Shown: positions 30,985-40,049 of the stretch, piece after piece | How positions within the stretch are numbered: position 1 is the stretch's first letter | How the letters are laid out: the number at the start of each line of letters is the position of its first letter | From: Symbiodinium natans | Lineage: Eukaryota > Sar > Dinophyceae > Suessiales > Symbiodiniaceae | Length of the DNA stretch: 64,000 nt | Assembly (NCBI GenBank): GCA_905221605.1 | Contig: CAJNDS010002699.1 | Location: forward strand, 247,748 to 311,747 | Direction of reading: 5' to 3' | Notes under the pieces: model-generated | What the model saw: only the letters and a program-made list of their open reading frames with translations | What the model was told of the DNA's origin: nothing | Database searches by the model: none | Position numbers and translations under genes: made by a program

Positions 30985-31940
30985 AGATTCCGTCAGTGGA
31001 AGATCTAGCCCTCAAAGCTGTGTGGCGAGAAGCATTCAAGAGCAGGACTTTCGCTGGCCTCGTGTGACATGTGCACCCTCGCTTGCCTGAGGAATCGTCT
31101 CTGCATCTTCAGTGCCCTCGGAATTGGGCCGCTTTGCAGAATAATTGCGGGCTTGGGGGTCAAGGACCCTCAAAGGCACCCTCAGGGAGCTTGGGGCTTC
31201 TTAGTCAGTCTTAGCTGCCTTTGATCTTATTTCCGGCCCATTGAGGGTCAAGTCTGGTCTCGTCGCAGTCTTGCTCTCTGTGTTTCATGTGCAATCGCGG
31301 CACATGACGCCGAACTACGAGTGGCAAGAATTCTAGCTTGACTGCCAGAAGTTTCTGTGACGCGGTAGCCTTGGACGTCCTGCCTCACGCTGCCTCACGC
31401 CACTGCCGTCTGAGGTTATATGTGCTGCAAGGCGCAGCCAGAAATGCAATGTTGTTTCAAGCTTTTGTGTTCATTGTTGGAGCCTTGATAGGCCACCTAG
31501 CCCGTCAGTGGCGCCTAGCTGAGATGCCGGGCGCCCAGAACCCAAAAGTATGAAACTCGCCGGCTGCCTTAACATTCCCAGATGCGACCGGGAGCATGAA
31601 CAACAGTGGCCATGATTGCAAATCATGGCCTGTCCCATCGCCGACGACCTCAACAGCTGTTCATGTTTGTCCTGTTCCGGGCTCAAGCCATAAACGAAAG
31701 TTTTGTCACTTTAGAGAAGCCTGAGGAGGCCAGGCCCAGTGCTTGCAGTAGGCCCACTTCTTGTGAGAAGCAGCCGATAGAAATTCGTTGCAAGAGTTGT
31801 GCGCGCACGTTCTGGTAGAGACTTTGGTCTTGTTGCCAAGCCTGCCTGTGAACATGGTGACAGGCTTTTTTGCGGTGTCATGGCGTACCGATTGGAAGTG
31901 CATTGTGACTCCACCGGTGTGGGGGACCAGCCATTGGCCT
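30985..31940. other. No gene resolved
   Basis: A hydrophobic frame near 31449-31500 (MLFQAFVFIVGALIGHLARQ) could encode a membrane segment, but it lacks context. A 10-bp tgcctcacgc is tandemly repeated at about 31381-31400. Confidence 0.3.
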
Positions 31941-31978
31941 AATGCCTGTGCGTGCCTTGCAAAGCTGCTGTAGGAGTT

Positions 31979-32045
31979 TTGGGCTAAGGATAGCAGTTGT
32001 TGGTGGCAGCCCCGAACTCGGGGATTGGGATCCCAGCATCTTGCC
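31979..32045 (+). CDS. Exon resembling a CBM20 starch-binding domain
   Basis: The frame encodes LRIAVVGGSPELGDWDPSIL. The pattern VVG..PELG.WDPS with an Ala/Pro-Leu end is the N-terminal signature of family-20 carbohydrate-binding modules, which bind starch or glycogen and occur in algal amylases, glucan water dikinases and phosphatases. Only this short exon is seen; the later Trp and EYK motifs of the fold were not found nearby, so they must lie in unresolved exons or be missing. An acceptor tagcag lies inside the frame at 31996. Confidence 0.42.
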
Positions 32046-32049
32046 TGCA

Positions 32050-32710
32050 CAGCCGTTGTTTCCCATACCAATGCCTCCCACATCCTCCCATAGCATGCCT
32101 CTCGTCTTCGCACCGCAAAGAGCACAGGGCGCTTGTGGACCAGAGCCACTTATCACAAAGCTTCTCGAAAGCCAAGGCAAAGCAATCCGACTTGAAACGT
32201 CAGCTACGGCTTTTCCAATCTGGGTCGTGCCCCTACGTTTTGGGCTCGAGTCGGTCACCAAACATAGGGGAGCAGACCGTGCTGAGACGCGTGCATGCTG
32301 TTACACACACACACACATGCCCTGTGTTCAGCCTACAGAGCCGACGACAGAGCAGTCACCGAAGTGTGGTCGTTCAGGCTGCAGCGGTGCCGGCGGCAAG
32401 GAACTGAGTGGTGACCTATATTGGACCTTTCTCCAGCAAGATGTAAGATGTGTAGGCAGCCTTGCAGATGCATCCCCCTCGGTTGCCAGGCCTTCACTAG
32501 CTGCGAGTTCAAGTTCATAATCCTGCGCTCTGATGGAAACATCACTTGGGAGGCTTAAGAGCACACAGATCACACAGACTATTTCCATTCCTGCGGGGGG
32601 GCAAGGACTGCCAGTGCTTTCTAACACTGTCCAGGAGCTGCCGAACCGCTGTTGGAGCGAGAGGCCAGTACAGGGATCCCCCTTTTGCCAACTTGAGAGC
32701 AGTATGCCTT
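32050..32710. other. No gene resolved; (AC)n at about 32306
   Basis: A long open frame (31942-32520) continues past the CBM20-like exon but loses any domain character and is probably intronic read-through. Confidence 0.35.
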
Positions 32711-32711
32711 T

Positions 32712-32802
32712 GGATCCTTATACTAACAGTCCTTATTTGGGATTATAATGGGGGTACTATATTCCCTTTAAGGATTGTTAGAAGAAGGGGCACATCCCAA
32801 AT
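32712..32802 (+). repeat. MITE-like hairpin family A, copy 2
   Basis: TATACTAACAGTCCTTA at the left and TTTAAGGATTGTTAGAAGAA at the right are inverted. The centre ggattataatgggggtacta resembles copy 3 at 59.84 kb. Confidence 0.72.
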
Positions 32803-32939
32803 TATGCCGGCCCAGGGCTGCCGGTCTTGTACCTGGTGCCATTCTGGCCTCATCGCACCACGGCCGCATTGAAAGCCGATGTCTGGCGTCCGCCCTCTCC
32901 CGGTCTACTTAAAGCTACTTATACAACCCCCTAACCCTC

Positions 32940-32975
32940 CATAGGTTTTGGGTTCAGGGTTTAGCGCTTAGGGTG
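32940..32975 (+). repeat. Degenerate telomere-like repeat
   Basis: TAGGTTTTGGGTTCAGGGTT followed by TAGCGCTTAGGG; clearly decayed. Confidence 0.45.
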
Positions 32976-33029
32976 TGATTTTGGTTTGAAGGATTTCGGT
33001 TTCAGGCTCTCTAGTCCTTTGCATCTTCA

Positions 33030-33183
33030 GACTCTTGCTCTTATCGACTTCCTTTCTGACACGGCTGCTGCATCTTCACTTGTTTGTCGTTTGCCACCCC
33101 TGCGCCAAAGCGACGCTGGTCCCATAAGGTTCGGTGTGGACGAGCTGCAAGTTCGACTGCGGCAAACCCGCCGTTCATTATGA
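33030..33183 (+). CDS. Exon candidate, unrecognised
   Basis: The open frame encodes LALIDFLSDTAAASSLVCRL and SDAGPIRFGVDELQVRLRQT before TGA. It lies 0.6 kb upstream of the metallo-beta-lactamase gene in the same orientation. No family. Confidence 0.2.
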
Positions 33184-33803
33184 GCAACTGCAACATAACA
33201 TAAATGCAAGCCTACCGCGGTGCAAACATGCGACGCAGACCTTTGCAGCTGGGCCATGCAGGCAGAGGACGGAGACCCAGCGGACGGACACGACGCGAGC
33301 GGATGATGCAAGGGGCTCAACGGCGAATCGAAACTTAAAAGGTGCTGTCAAGGGCTGGTTTCATCATGTACCTGTGCCAAGGGAAGAACCATCAGCTTCA
33401 AAGCTACAGTGTCCGTCTCGCAGGTGCGGGGAGTGTTTGCTGCAAGCTGTACCACGCTGTACTTGACCAAGTGAGAGGTCCCCCACCTAGGTGAGACGGC
33501 TTCGTGGCAGCAACCAGTGAGAGCCAAAACCCGGTCTTTAGAGAAAGGTGCTACTGTGAACTGTACAAGAATTGGCAACACAGTGGTCCTTACTGTCCCC
33601 ACAGCCTAGGAGTTGAAAAAAGTGCTGTGGTGGTCGCAGCAGGCGGGCTTTTAAAGTTTAGTAGGCCTTATAGGCGGCGGAGATGTTTTGCATGTCGCTG
33701 AAAAGCGAAGGATCACGGTGAGCAATAACGCGGTGCATGTGGCATATCGGCTGAAGTTGTTGTGGCCAGTTGTTCACCGACTAGCGGCTTGTAAACAGCC
33801 CTC

Positions 33804-34928
33804 ATGAAGAACCGAGTGCTGATGGCGTGCCTTGCGTTCACAGGGTGGACAATACTGCAAACGACGAGGCCATTTGACTTTGTGATGGCTGAATTTCATA
33901 CAAATCCTCGTCCACGCCCTTCTTCGGTACTCTGCTTCGCAATGAGCGCCAAACAGCGGCACCCGGCCAATGCTGAAGGGACGTTCTACGTGGACCACAC
34001 CTGCATCGACTGTGACACTTGTCGATGGATGGCTCCTGAAACGTTTGGAAGAACAGCACGAACAGCTGGAGGCCAAAGCTACGTTTACCAGCAGCCAGTG
34101 AGCGACAGCGACATAGATTCTGCAGTGAAGGCGATGATCTCCTGCCCCACTGGTAGCATTCGAACTGAGCAGCCTCTTCGGAAGACAAGGGAGGTGCTTG
34201 ATGCTTTCCCCATCCCAGTGCACAAGCATCTTCCTCATGTGTTTCATCTGGGATACCACAGTCCAAAGAGCTTTGGTGCAGCCAGCTATTTCTTGACAGG
34301 CAAAGAGAAAGCACGCCCCTTCAATGTTATGTACGACTCGCCCCGCTACTCCTCGCGGCTGGCAAAAGTGTTGGAGTCTGCCGGCGGCGTCCAGCTTATG
34401 GTCTTGAGTCATAAGGATGATGTCGCCGACCATGCTCGGTGGAAGGAGCGTTTCCCCGCAATGACCCGTGTAATGCACAAGCAGGACGTCCGGGGGCCAT
34501 TGTCCTGGCCCTACATTGACATGACTGATGTAGAGATGCAGTTAGAGGGTGAGGGGCCCTGGTGTGTAGCAGAGGGCTTGAAGGTAGTTTACACACCAGG
34601 CCACAGTTCAGGTTCCATCACTCTCATTGCCGACGGTGCACAGACTGGTGGAGATGGTGTGGCGTTTACTGGTGATCACTTGGCACTAAGCGGGCGCCTT
34701 GGCAGACTCGATGGTTTCGCGCGGTATTCCGAGGACACCGAGCTGCAGGCAGATTCCATGTTGAAGCTTGTAGCAGAGGATGTGCTGTGGATACTTCCTG
34801 GACATGGGCGGCGAACGCGCTTCGAAAATTCTGATGGCCGCAAGAAGCAGCTACAGCAGGCCGCTGAACAGTATCGCAATGACCCTCGTGGTCAAAGTGC
34901 TCCAGGCCCCTTGTACAAAGTGTTGTGA
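33804..34928 (+). CDS. Ferredoxin-like plus metallo-beta-lactamase-fold protein, intronless
   Basis: An uninterrupted 374-codon gene, the clearest in the window. Residues 61-118 form a small Fe-S domain with C67-x2-C70-x2-C73 and C114-P, typical of a single [4Fe-4S] cluster. Residues 150-350 form a metallo-beta-lactamase fold: SHKDDVADH (H203, D205/D206, H210), TPGHSSG (H267), TGDHL (D291) and LPGHG (H334), so all metal-ligand motifs are present. This fusion is known in plants, green algae and cyanobacteria as an MBL/ferredoxin protein of ill-defined substrate. The first 50 residues include a hydrophobic stretch (about 5-19) and a Ser/Arg/Pro-rich part, consistent with plastid targeting (inference). 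Start: first ATG of the frame. Unlike neighbouring genes it has no introns, and an A9 run lies 72 nt after the stop, suggesting retroposition. It appears functional. Confidence 0.92.
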   Translation: MKNRVLMACLAFTGWTILQTTRPFDFVMAEFHTNPRPRPSSVLCFAMSAKQRHPANAEGTFYVDHTCIDCDTCRWMAPETFGRTARTAGGQSYVYQQPVSDSDIDSAVKAMISCPTGSIRTEQPLRKTREVLDAFPIPVHKHLPHVFHLGYHSPKSFGAASYFLTGKEKARPFNVMYDSPRYSSRLAKVLESAGGVQLMVLSHKDDVADHARWKERFPAMTRVMHKQDVRGPLSWPYIDMTDVEMQLEGEGPWCVAEGLKVVYTPGHSSGSITLIADGAQTGGDGVAFTGDHLALSGRLGRLDGFARYSEDTELQADSMLKLVAEDVLWILPGHGRRTRFENSDGRKKQLQQAAEQYRNDPRGQSAPGPLYKVL

Positions 34929-35420
34929 CTTTTGGATTTTAGCCCGCAGGTTGAACTTGAGGTGCAGATCCGCTTCGCAGCGAGCAGTTCGCCGGGTTCA
35001 AAAAAAAAGAACGGAGTCGGAAGCCGTGGCATTTCGGTGACATGGGGTTGTTTCGGATTGCAGTCGAAAAGTTTGGAGTGGTACACAGATGACACAAGGA
35101 GCCTGAAGACCATTCATGAACAGATGCGCTGCAAACCAAAGCGCAATTTGTAGCCCAAATGTATCTACTGCAGACAGCAGGAGCATGATTGCTGACAGGA
35201 TTTTCAAGACTTTCTACAAGTGCGGCTGGCTCTTGCAAATGAATACAAAGTGCCTTGGCTGCAGCCATTGGATTAGCGGCAGTACCTGGCAACCACAACG
35301 GCCCCGAGCCGTTTGCATGCACCTCATCACGTATCCCCTCGCCGTGGGTTCTAGTTGGTGGCGGGCGCTGGTTGCCCTGCGTTTTTGGTGGTTTCACGGT
35401 CCTCGTTGAAGGGGTGGGCC
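34929..35420. other. 3' flank, no further gene
   Basis: Contains the A9 run at 35000-35008. Otherwise short frames only. Confidence 0.4.
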
Positions 35421-35422
35421 TC

Positions 35423-35515
35423 GGGGGGGGGTGTGGGGTGGGGATGAGGGGTGGGGATGAGGGGTGGGGATGAGGGGTGGGGATGAGGGGTGGGCTTGAT
35501 GGGGAGGGGGGCGGG
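35423..35515 (+). repeat. G-rich minisatellite GGGGATGAGGGGT
   Basis: About five copies of a 13-14-bp GGGGTGGGGATGAG unit. The minus-strand SSPPLIPTPHPHP protein is its translation. Confidence 0.85.
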
Positions 35516-35539
35516 AACAATAGCGTCGTGGTTTTGGCG

Positions 35540-35735
35540 ACCATGTCCAAAACACCAGTATTTGCGCCGTCCCCTTTGTACAACACACTGCAACAAGGAT
35601 TCCTGACGTTCTGGAACAAGACACGCTGTCACAGGCGTACATGCCTGTGGCGAAGATGCCCAAAACACTGGTATTTCGCAGTGTTGTTGCCTCTCTGTAC
35701 AACATATACTGCACAAGGATCTTCGACGTTTAAAC
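35540..35735 (+). repeat. Diverged direct repeat, about 75 bp twice
   Basis: 35549-35612 (CCAAAACACCAGTATTTGCG...TGTACAACA...CAAGGATTC..GACGTT) is matched by 35659-35730 (CCAAAACACTGGTATTTCGC...TGTACAACA...CAAGGATC..GACGTT). Confidence 0.65.
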
Positions 35736-35739
35736 GACT

Positions 35740-36480
35740 TACCTCTGCTCCTGACTGCATATATATATTTTTGGGGCCGGGAACCTCCGCAACCCAGTTT
35801 TCCTCCCAAACCATCGAAAGCCTAGGTTTCGTAGCAGTTCTGCAGCATAACGGCAACCTGCCCGCACCCTGTTAGTTTGTGGAACTACAGCCCAGCTCAC
35901 AGGAAGCTGTCAAACACCAGCGTCTACGAGCGGCGTGCTAAGCATGACTCATGACTCGATGTTTGGTGTGCCTGAGCAGTCCCACGTGCGGAAGCGCGGT
36001 AGTGCGCAATTCGCGCTGCAGTGAACTTTTGATGTGAGGCAAGCGGCTCCTGGGACATTCAGGCCAGGTCGGTGGAGCCCTGTGATACCATGGTTTGGCA
36101 ATGTTTGGTATCGCATGACAGTAGTTGTTCTGACAGCTGTGGCTGTGATGCTTGGCGCAATGTCAACGGATCGTGTTGGAGGATCCGACTTTGCGGCAAG
36201 AGTCAAGACGAGGACTGGGATTGGGGCGAATAAAGCTACGTGGAAGGCTCAGCGGCTTGAAAGATGTCTCGGACGACTTCCGCTTGCAGAGTTGGGAAGT
36301 GCTCAGGTCAGAACAACACGCGCCCTTGGCAGCATCTTGAACTAGTCTGCAAGTCTTAGTTGTGGGTTGCCTCATGTTGCTTCAACAGTGCCCTATTGTG
36401 GTCTCGCACATCTTGCTTTAGCGCTGTCTGAGCTGCCACGTTTGATCCAAGCCAAGGCGAGCCTACCTGGCAGCGGTGGT
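35740..36480. other. No gene resolved
   Basis: One frame near 36150-36340 (RLSGLKDVSDDFRLQSWEVL) looks protein-like but overlaps a second equally long frame. No choice is possible. Confidence 0.3.
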
Positions 36481-36483
36481 TAA

Positions 36484-37599
36484 TGAGCAGTCAAGGCTGG
36501 ATGCTGGCACAACTTGACCCTGCACTTCGTGTCGGGATCCTTGCGAGGCAGCGACGGGAAGCCAACTGGGCGCCTAGCTTCCAGCTTGATGATGTGCCAT
36601 AGCCGCAAGCCGCAAGCAACGAAAATCTGTGGCGAGCCACATTTTTGACGAGGTCAAGCTGGCAGAAACGGCCCAAAGGATCTCCAAGAATGACGCGCCT
36701 CACCTGCGCTTTTTTTCGAGTACTACGCTGGTTGTGATGAAGTTGCCAACTGAGGCAGAGTATTCAATCCAACGTGCACAGAGGGATCACGAGGATGTTT
36801 GTCCGTTGCCCAGACGGCTGTTTTTGCGTTGGCCCCGTGCTGCGACGTGCAGTGGGCGCCTCGTGCCCCCAGGCAAGGAGCTAGTGATGTGCAAGAAATT
36901 GGCGGAGCCGGAGGCTCCTACCACTCCTACTGCAAGATACCATGTGATTATATGTGATTCCTCAGGCTTCTTTGATGTTTGAAGAGGATCCTGCCGAAGA
37001 TGAGCTTTTGGTGGAGCAGCCTGAGCAGGACACAACAGCCATCGTGGAAAAGCAAGACTCAGTCTTCTTTGATGTGAGAGTTGACGCAATACACAGGAGC
37101 CGATCCCGCCAACGTCCGACGATTCGGACGTTGGGAGCGGGACCTACGTTGCCTTCTGCTACGTATCAGTAGTGTCGGTATATCTAGATGCCTCTAGCCC
37201 TTGGCCTGTGAACCGTCCCTACTCCTCCCCCCCCCACCCAAGTACTGCACCGGCTTTAACCAGAACAAAGCCATGTGAGAACAAAGCCATGAGGTCTCCA
37301 CAACAACGTGGTGAGGGCTTCGGCATGAAGCGGGTACCCTCCGTTGCGTTCCTGCCTCGCTCTTCTGCTCTGCCACTGCTGGAGTGACTGGAGACATGGT
37401 CTCCTCATGGCGCAGATGCTTCCTTACCATCGAACCAAGGCTTGTCGATAGAGAGGAGGACTAGCGGCACATGTTCGCAAATGTAAGAGGAAGGGTCTTA
37501 TGAGACTAGCCGTGACTAGCCCAAACTGCATTGCAGGAGAAATGCGACGAGGATGACGACGAGGACGGTACGAGTAGTGTGGCCTCAGCGGCCTCGTCT
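36484..37599 (+). CDS. Multi-exon gene for an acidic protein, unrecognised
   Basis: Two well-bounded phase-0 exons. 36966-37073 (after ttcctcag) encodes FEEDPAEDELLVEQPEQDTT and VEKQDSVFFD before GTGAGAG. 37537-37599 (after attgcag) encodes EKCDEDDDEDGTSSVASAAS before GTAAGAC. Upstream frames in the same orientation are also protein-like: 36484-36603 (SSQGWMLAQLDPALRVGILA) and 36629 onward (ASHIFDEVKLAETAQRISKN). The exons between 37.07 and 37.53 kb are not resolved. The product is acidic and Ser-rich with no recognised domain. Confidence 0.42.
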
Positions 37600-39140
37600 G
37601 TAAGACAGCCGGACAAGACGAAAGGCCAGAGCGTCAATGAGTCAATGAGTGTCGCAGTTTCCTTGCAGACACTGGGAGAAGCTGCGCGAGAGTGCCTGTG
37701 GAACAGGCTTTGGCCTTTCCAAAGAAATTCTTCACGATCACGGGCTCCGTGCCACGGGGCGTAAAGACGACGCAGTGTGCTCCCGACACGCATCATGTTG
37801 CGCAGTGCTTCAATTTATAGGTGCGAGACCCGAACTCATTAAGCTCAACTGAAGTGGACAATAACGTGGTTTGCCAGAGGTTGAGCATGGAGAGCATGGA
37901 GAGCATGGAGAGCATGGAGAGCATGCGAATCTGAGAAGTCGAAGAGCCATATGGCAGGTGCGAGAGCAACTCCAGGCTGGATTCCAGGAGGACGATGTCA
38001 CATACCGACTTGACAAACGTCCCGCACTCACAAGGGACTAAAGGAGGGACCCGTACAAGGGACCTGAGGGGCTAGTTGGGGGCTATACAGGGGCTACTTA
38101 GGTCGAAGGGACGAGATAAGGGATACATAGATCACAAAAAAAGATATCGAAGGGTTATTTCCCTCCTTATACCCCTTACACAATGTTCGGAGCAGCACTA
38201 TGGTCATGGATTTTTGTTCCAGGAGGCGGTGGCCCCTACGGCCCCTTTCCATGGCCTTCCCCAAGCAAGCCGCAGGAGTATCCAATTTAATTTTGCGTCT
38301 GAGTCCTTCTTTGGTGTGTCTCCGTGGTCCGGGGCAAGGCGAGCCAGAAGTTGTTTCTTAGTTTGTCTGCGTCGGCGACTGTGCCAGCCTTGCATTCGCC
38401 AACCTGCAGTCCTGTCTTGCATTACTCGATCTTTACATACTGCTAGCTACAGCTCAAACGTAGAAGCCGACAGCGCTGGCAACCGCGAAGAAACTTCTAT
38501 CCTGCCAGTTAAACATTGGGCCCCCAAAGCCAGAACCAAATCCCCAAAGCCATTTTGCGCCGTTCCTTCAGCAAATGGCACTCGGCTAGTAAGTGCAATT
38601 TCTTCCACTTTTCATGGTCGACAGCATCTCGTTCATACGTTCGCTCGAGCCTGGGGTGCTTCGGTTCGTGGCAAGTCTGCTGGTGCCTTGGTCTAAGGTC
38701 AAGAGTTTGAGGTGAGAGCCGTGAGAGGCGGTGTTTAAATACAATGATTTTGAGCGCGGTTTTCCAGATGTTGTCCTGGTGGTGTGCAAATGGCTGCGAA
38801 GCGGCTCGCCCCCTGCAGGCCAGAACAGGCATTGCAGGGTTCAGACAGATTCGGAGCAGTAATGAAATATCGAGGAAGGACAGCAGAGCAGAGCCAATGT
38901 CTCATTCTGCTTCGTCTGCAAAATCTGGCATTCTGTGATGGTGTGCTGAATCCTGCCTCCAGTTAGTAGTGGAACCGTGGCCTACCCCCGCAGCACCCCC
39001 AGCCTGACCCTCGTCAGATTCTTGTGGGTGCTGAGATGACGCCCACGGCGTAAGCGCCGAGGGCATCTGAGACGGGTGGAACAGCAATGCTGATGCACTG
39101 CACAGGCTCCAAATTCTTTTGTTCTGAGTATCCGCTGGAA
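37600..39140. other. No gene resolved; GAGCATGGA minisatellite at about 37883-37923
   Basis: Five 9-bp GAGAGCATG units lie at about 37883-37923. A protein-like stretch near 37948-38020 (IWQVREQLQAGFQEDDVTYR) may be an exon. Otherwise unsupported frames. Confidence 0.35.
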
Positions 39141-39147
39141 AGGCTCC

Positions 39148-39240
39148 ATGGCAGAGATCGCCTCAGAAATTCTGAAGCGCTACAATACACCTCCACCTTC
39201 AGAGACTGAGCCTTCTCAAGACTCCGGATGCTCGAAGTGA
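39148..39240 (+). CDS. Small C-terminal exon or mini-ORF
   Basis: ATG at 39148 opens MAEIASEILKRYNTPPPSET, ending EPSQDSGCSK and TGA at 39238-39240. The frame is also open upstream to about 39121 (LSIRWKGS). Protein-like, but too short to assign. Confidence 0.3.
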   Translation: MAEIASEILKRYNTPPPSETEPSQDSGCSK

Positions 39241-39244
39241 AGCT

Positions 39245-40049
39245 AGCTTAAACGAGCCTCGACAGCTTTTGGCGTGAACTCGGTGCAAACCTATCACGAA
39301 AAGCAGGACAAAGGGTTCCATGTTGGGGTGAAGTTTGAAGCCCGAAGGTGATGCCAAGAAGTCTGGGGCAAGCTCGCACTCGGAGCACGGTGCCGAGCGA
39401 CCGGCATGACCTGCCAGCCTTTGCGGGCCTTGTGTTTCAGACGCTGGCGCCGTGCTCACAGTGCTCTAGATTCAGATTGAGTCACGGGTGCATCGGGATG
39501 CTGTAGAGACTATGACGAGGCATGCCTATACTAGGCCTATACAAGATCCCCACAGATCCCCTATACGAGCGTCTGCGGCTCCTGTGATTCGATTTGCCGC
39601 TCGATTTGCGGAATAAGGCGGAGGGCACTGGGCCGAAGGCTGACTGCCCCCTTATCCTTATTCGACTTCGCACCTTTCCGCACATAGCCGTGGGTCGACG
39701 GTTCCCAGTGGACCAAAAGATGCCTCGGGCAGTTCGGGCACTTCCCGCAACCATGGCACCATGGGTTCCAACTCGCTCAGGAAACAGCGAGTCGATGCGA
39801 ACGTCTTCCTGCGGCTCTCTCATATGCTCACTGACAGGCCAGGGCATTTCTTATTCTCCCTTGCAAGCACTGGTCGTTCCTGCGACCAATGCCAGGAGAT
39901 GATCTGAGAAAACCATTGCAGTGTGCAGTCAGTGCACTGGTCTCACCTGTACAAAGAGAACGCAACAAGCTTTAGCATTGGCAGGTCATGACCCTGCCTC
40001 TCTTTTGAGTGCTGCCCTGCTTGGAATAGCGAACCCTGAAACCTGAGCA
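39245..40049. other. No gene resolved
   Basis: Frames of about 100 codons on both strands at 39.48-39.90 kb lack domain character. Confidence 0.35.
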
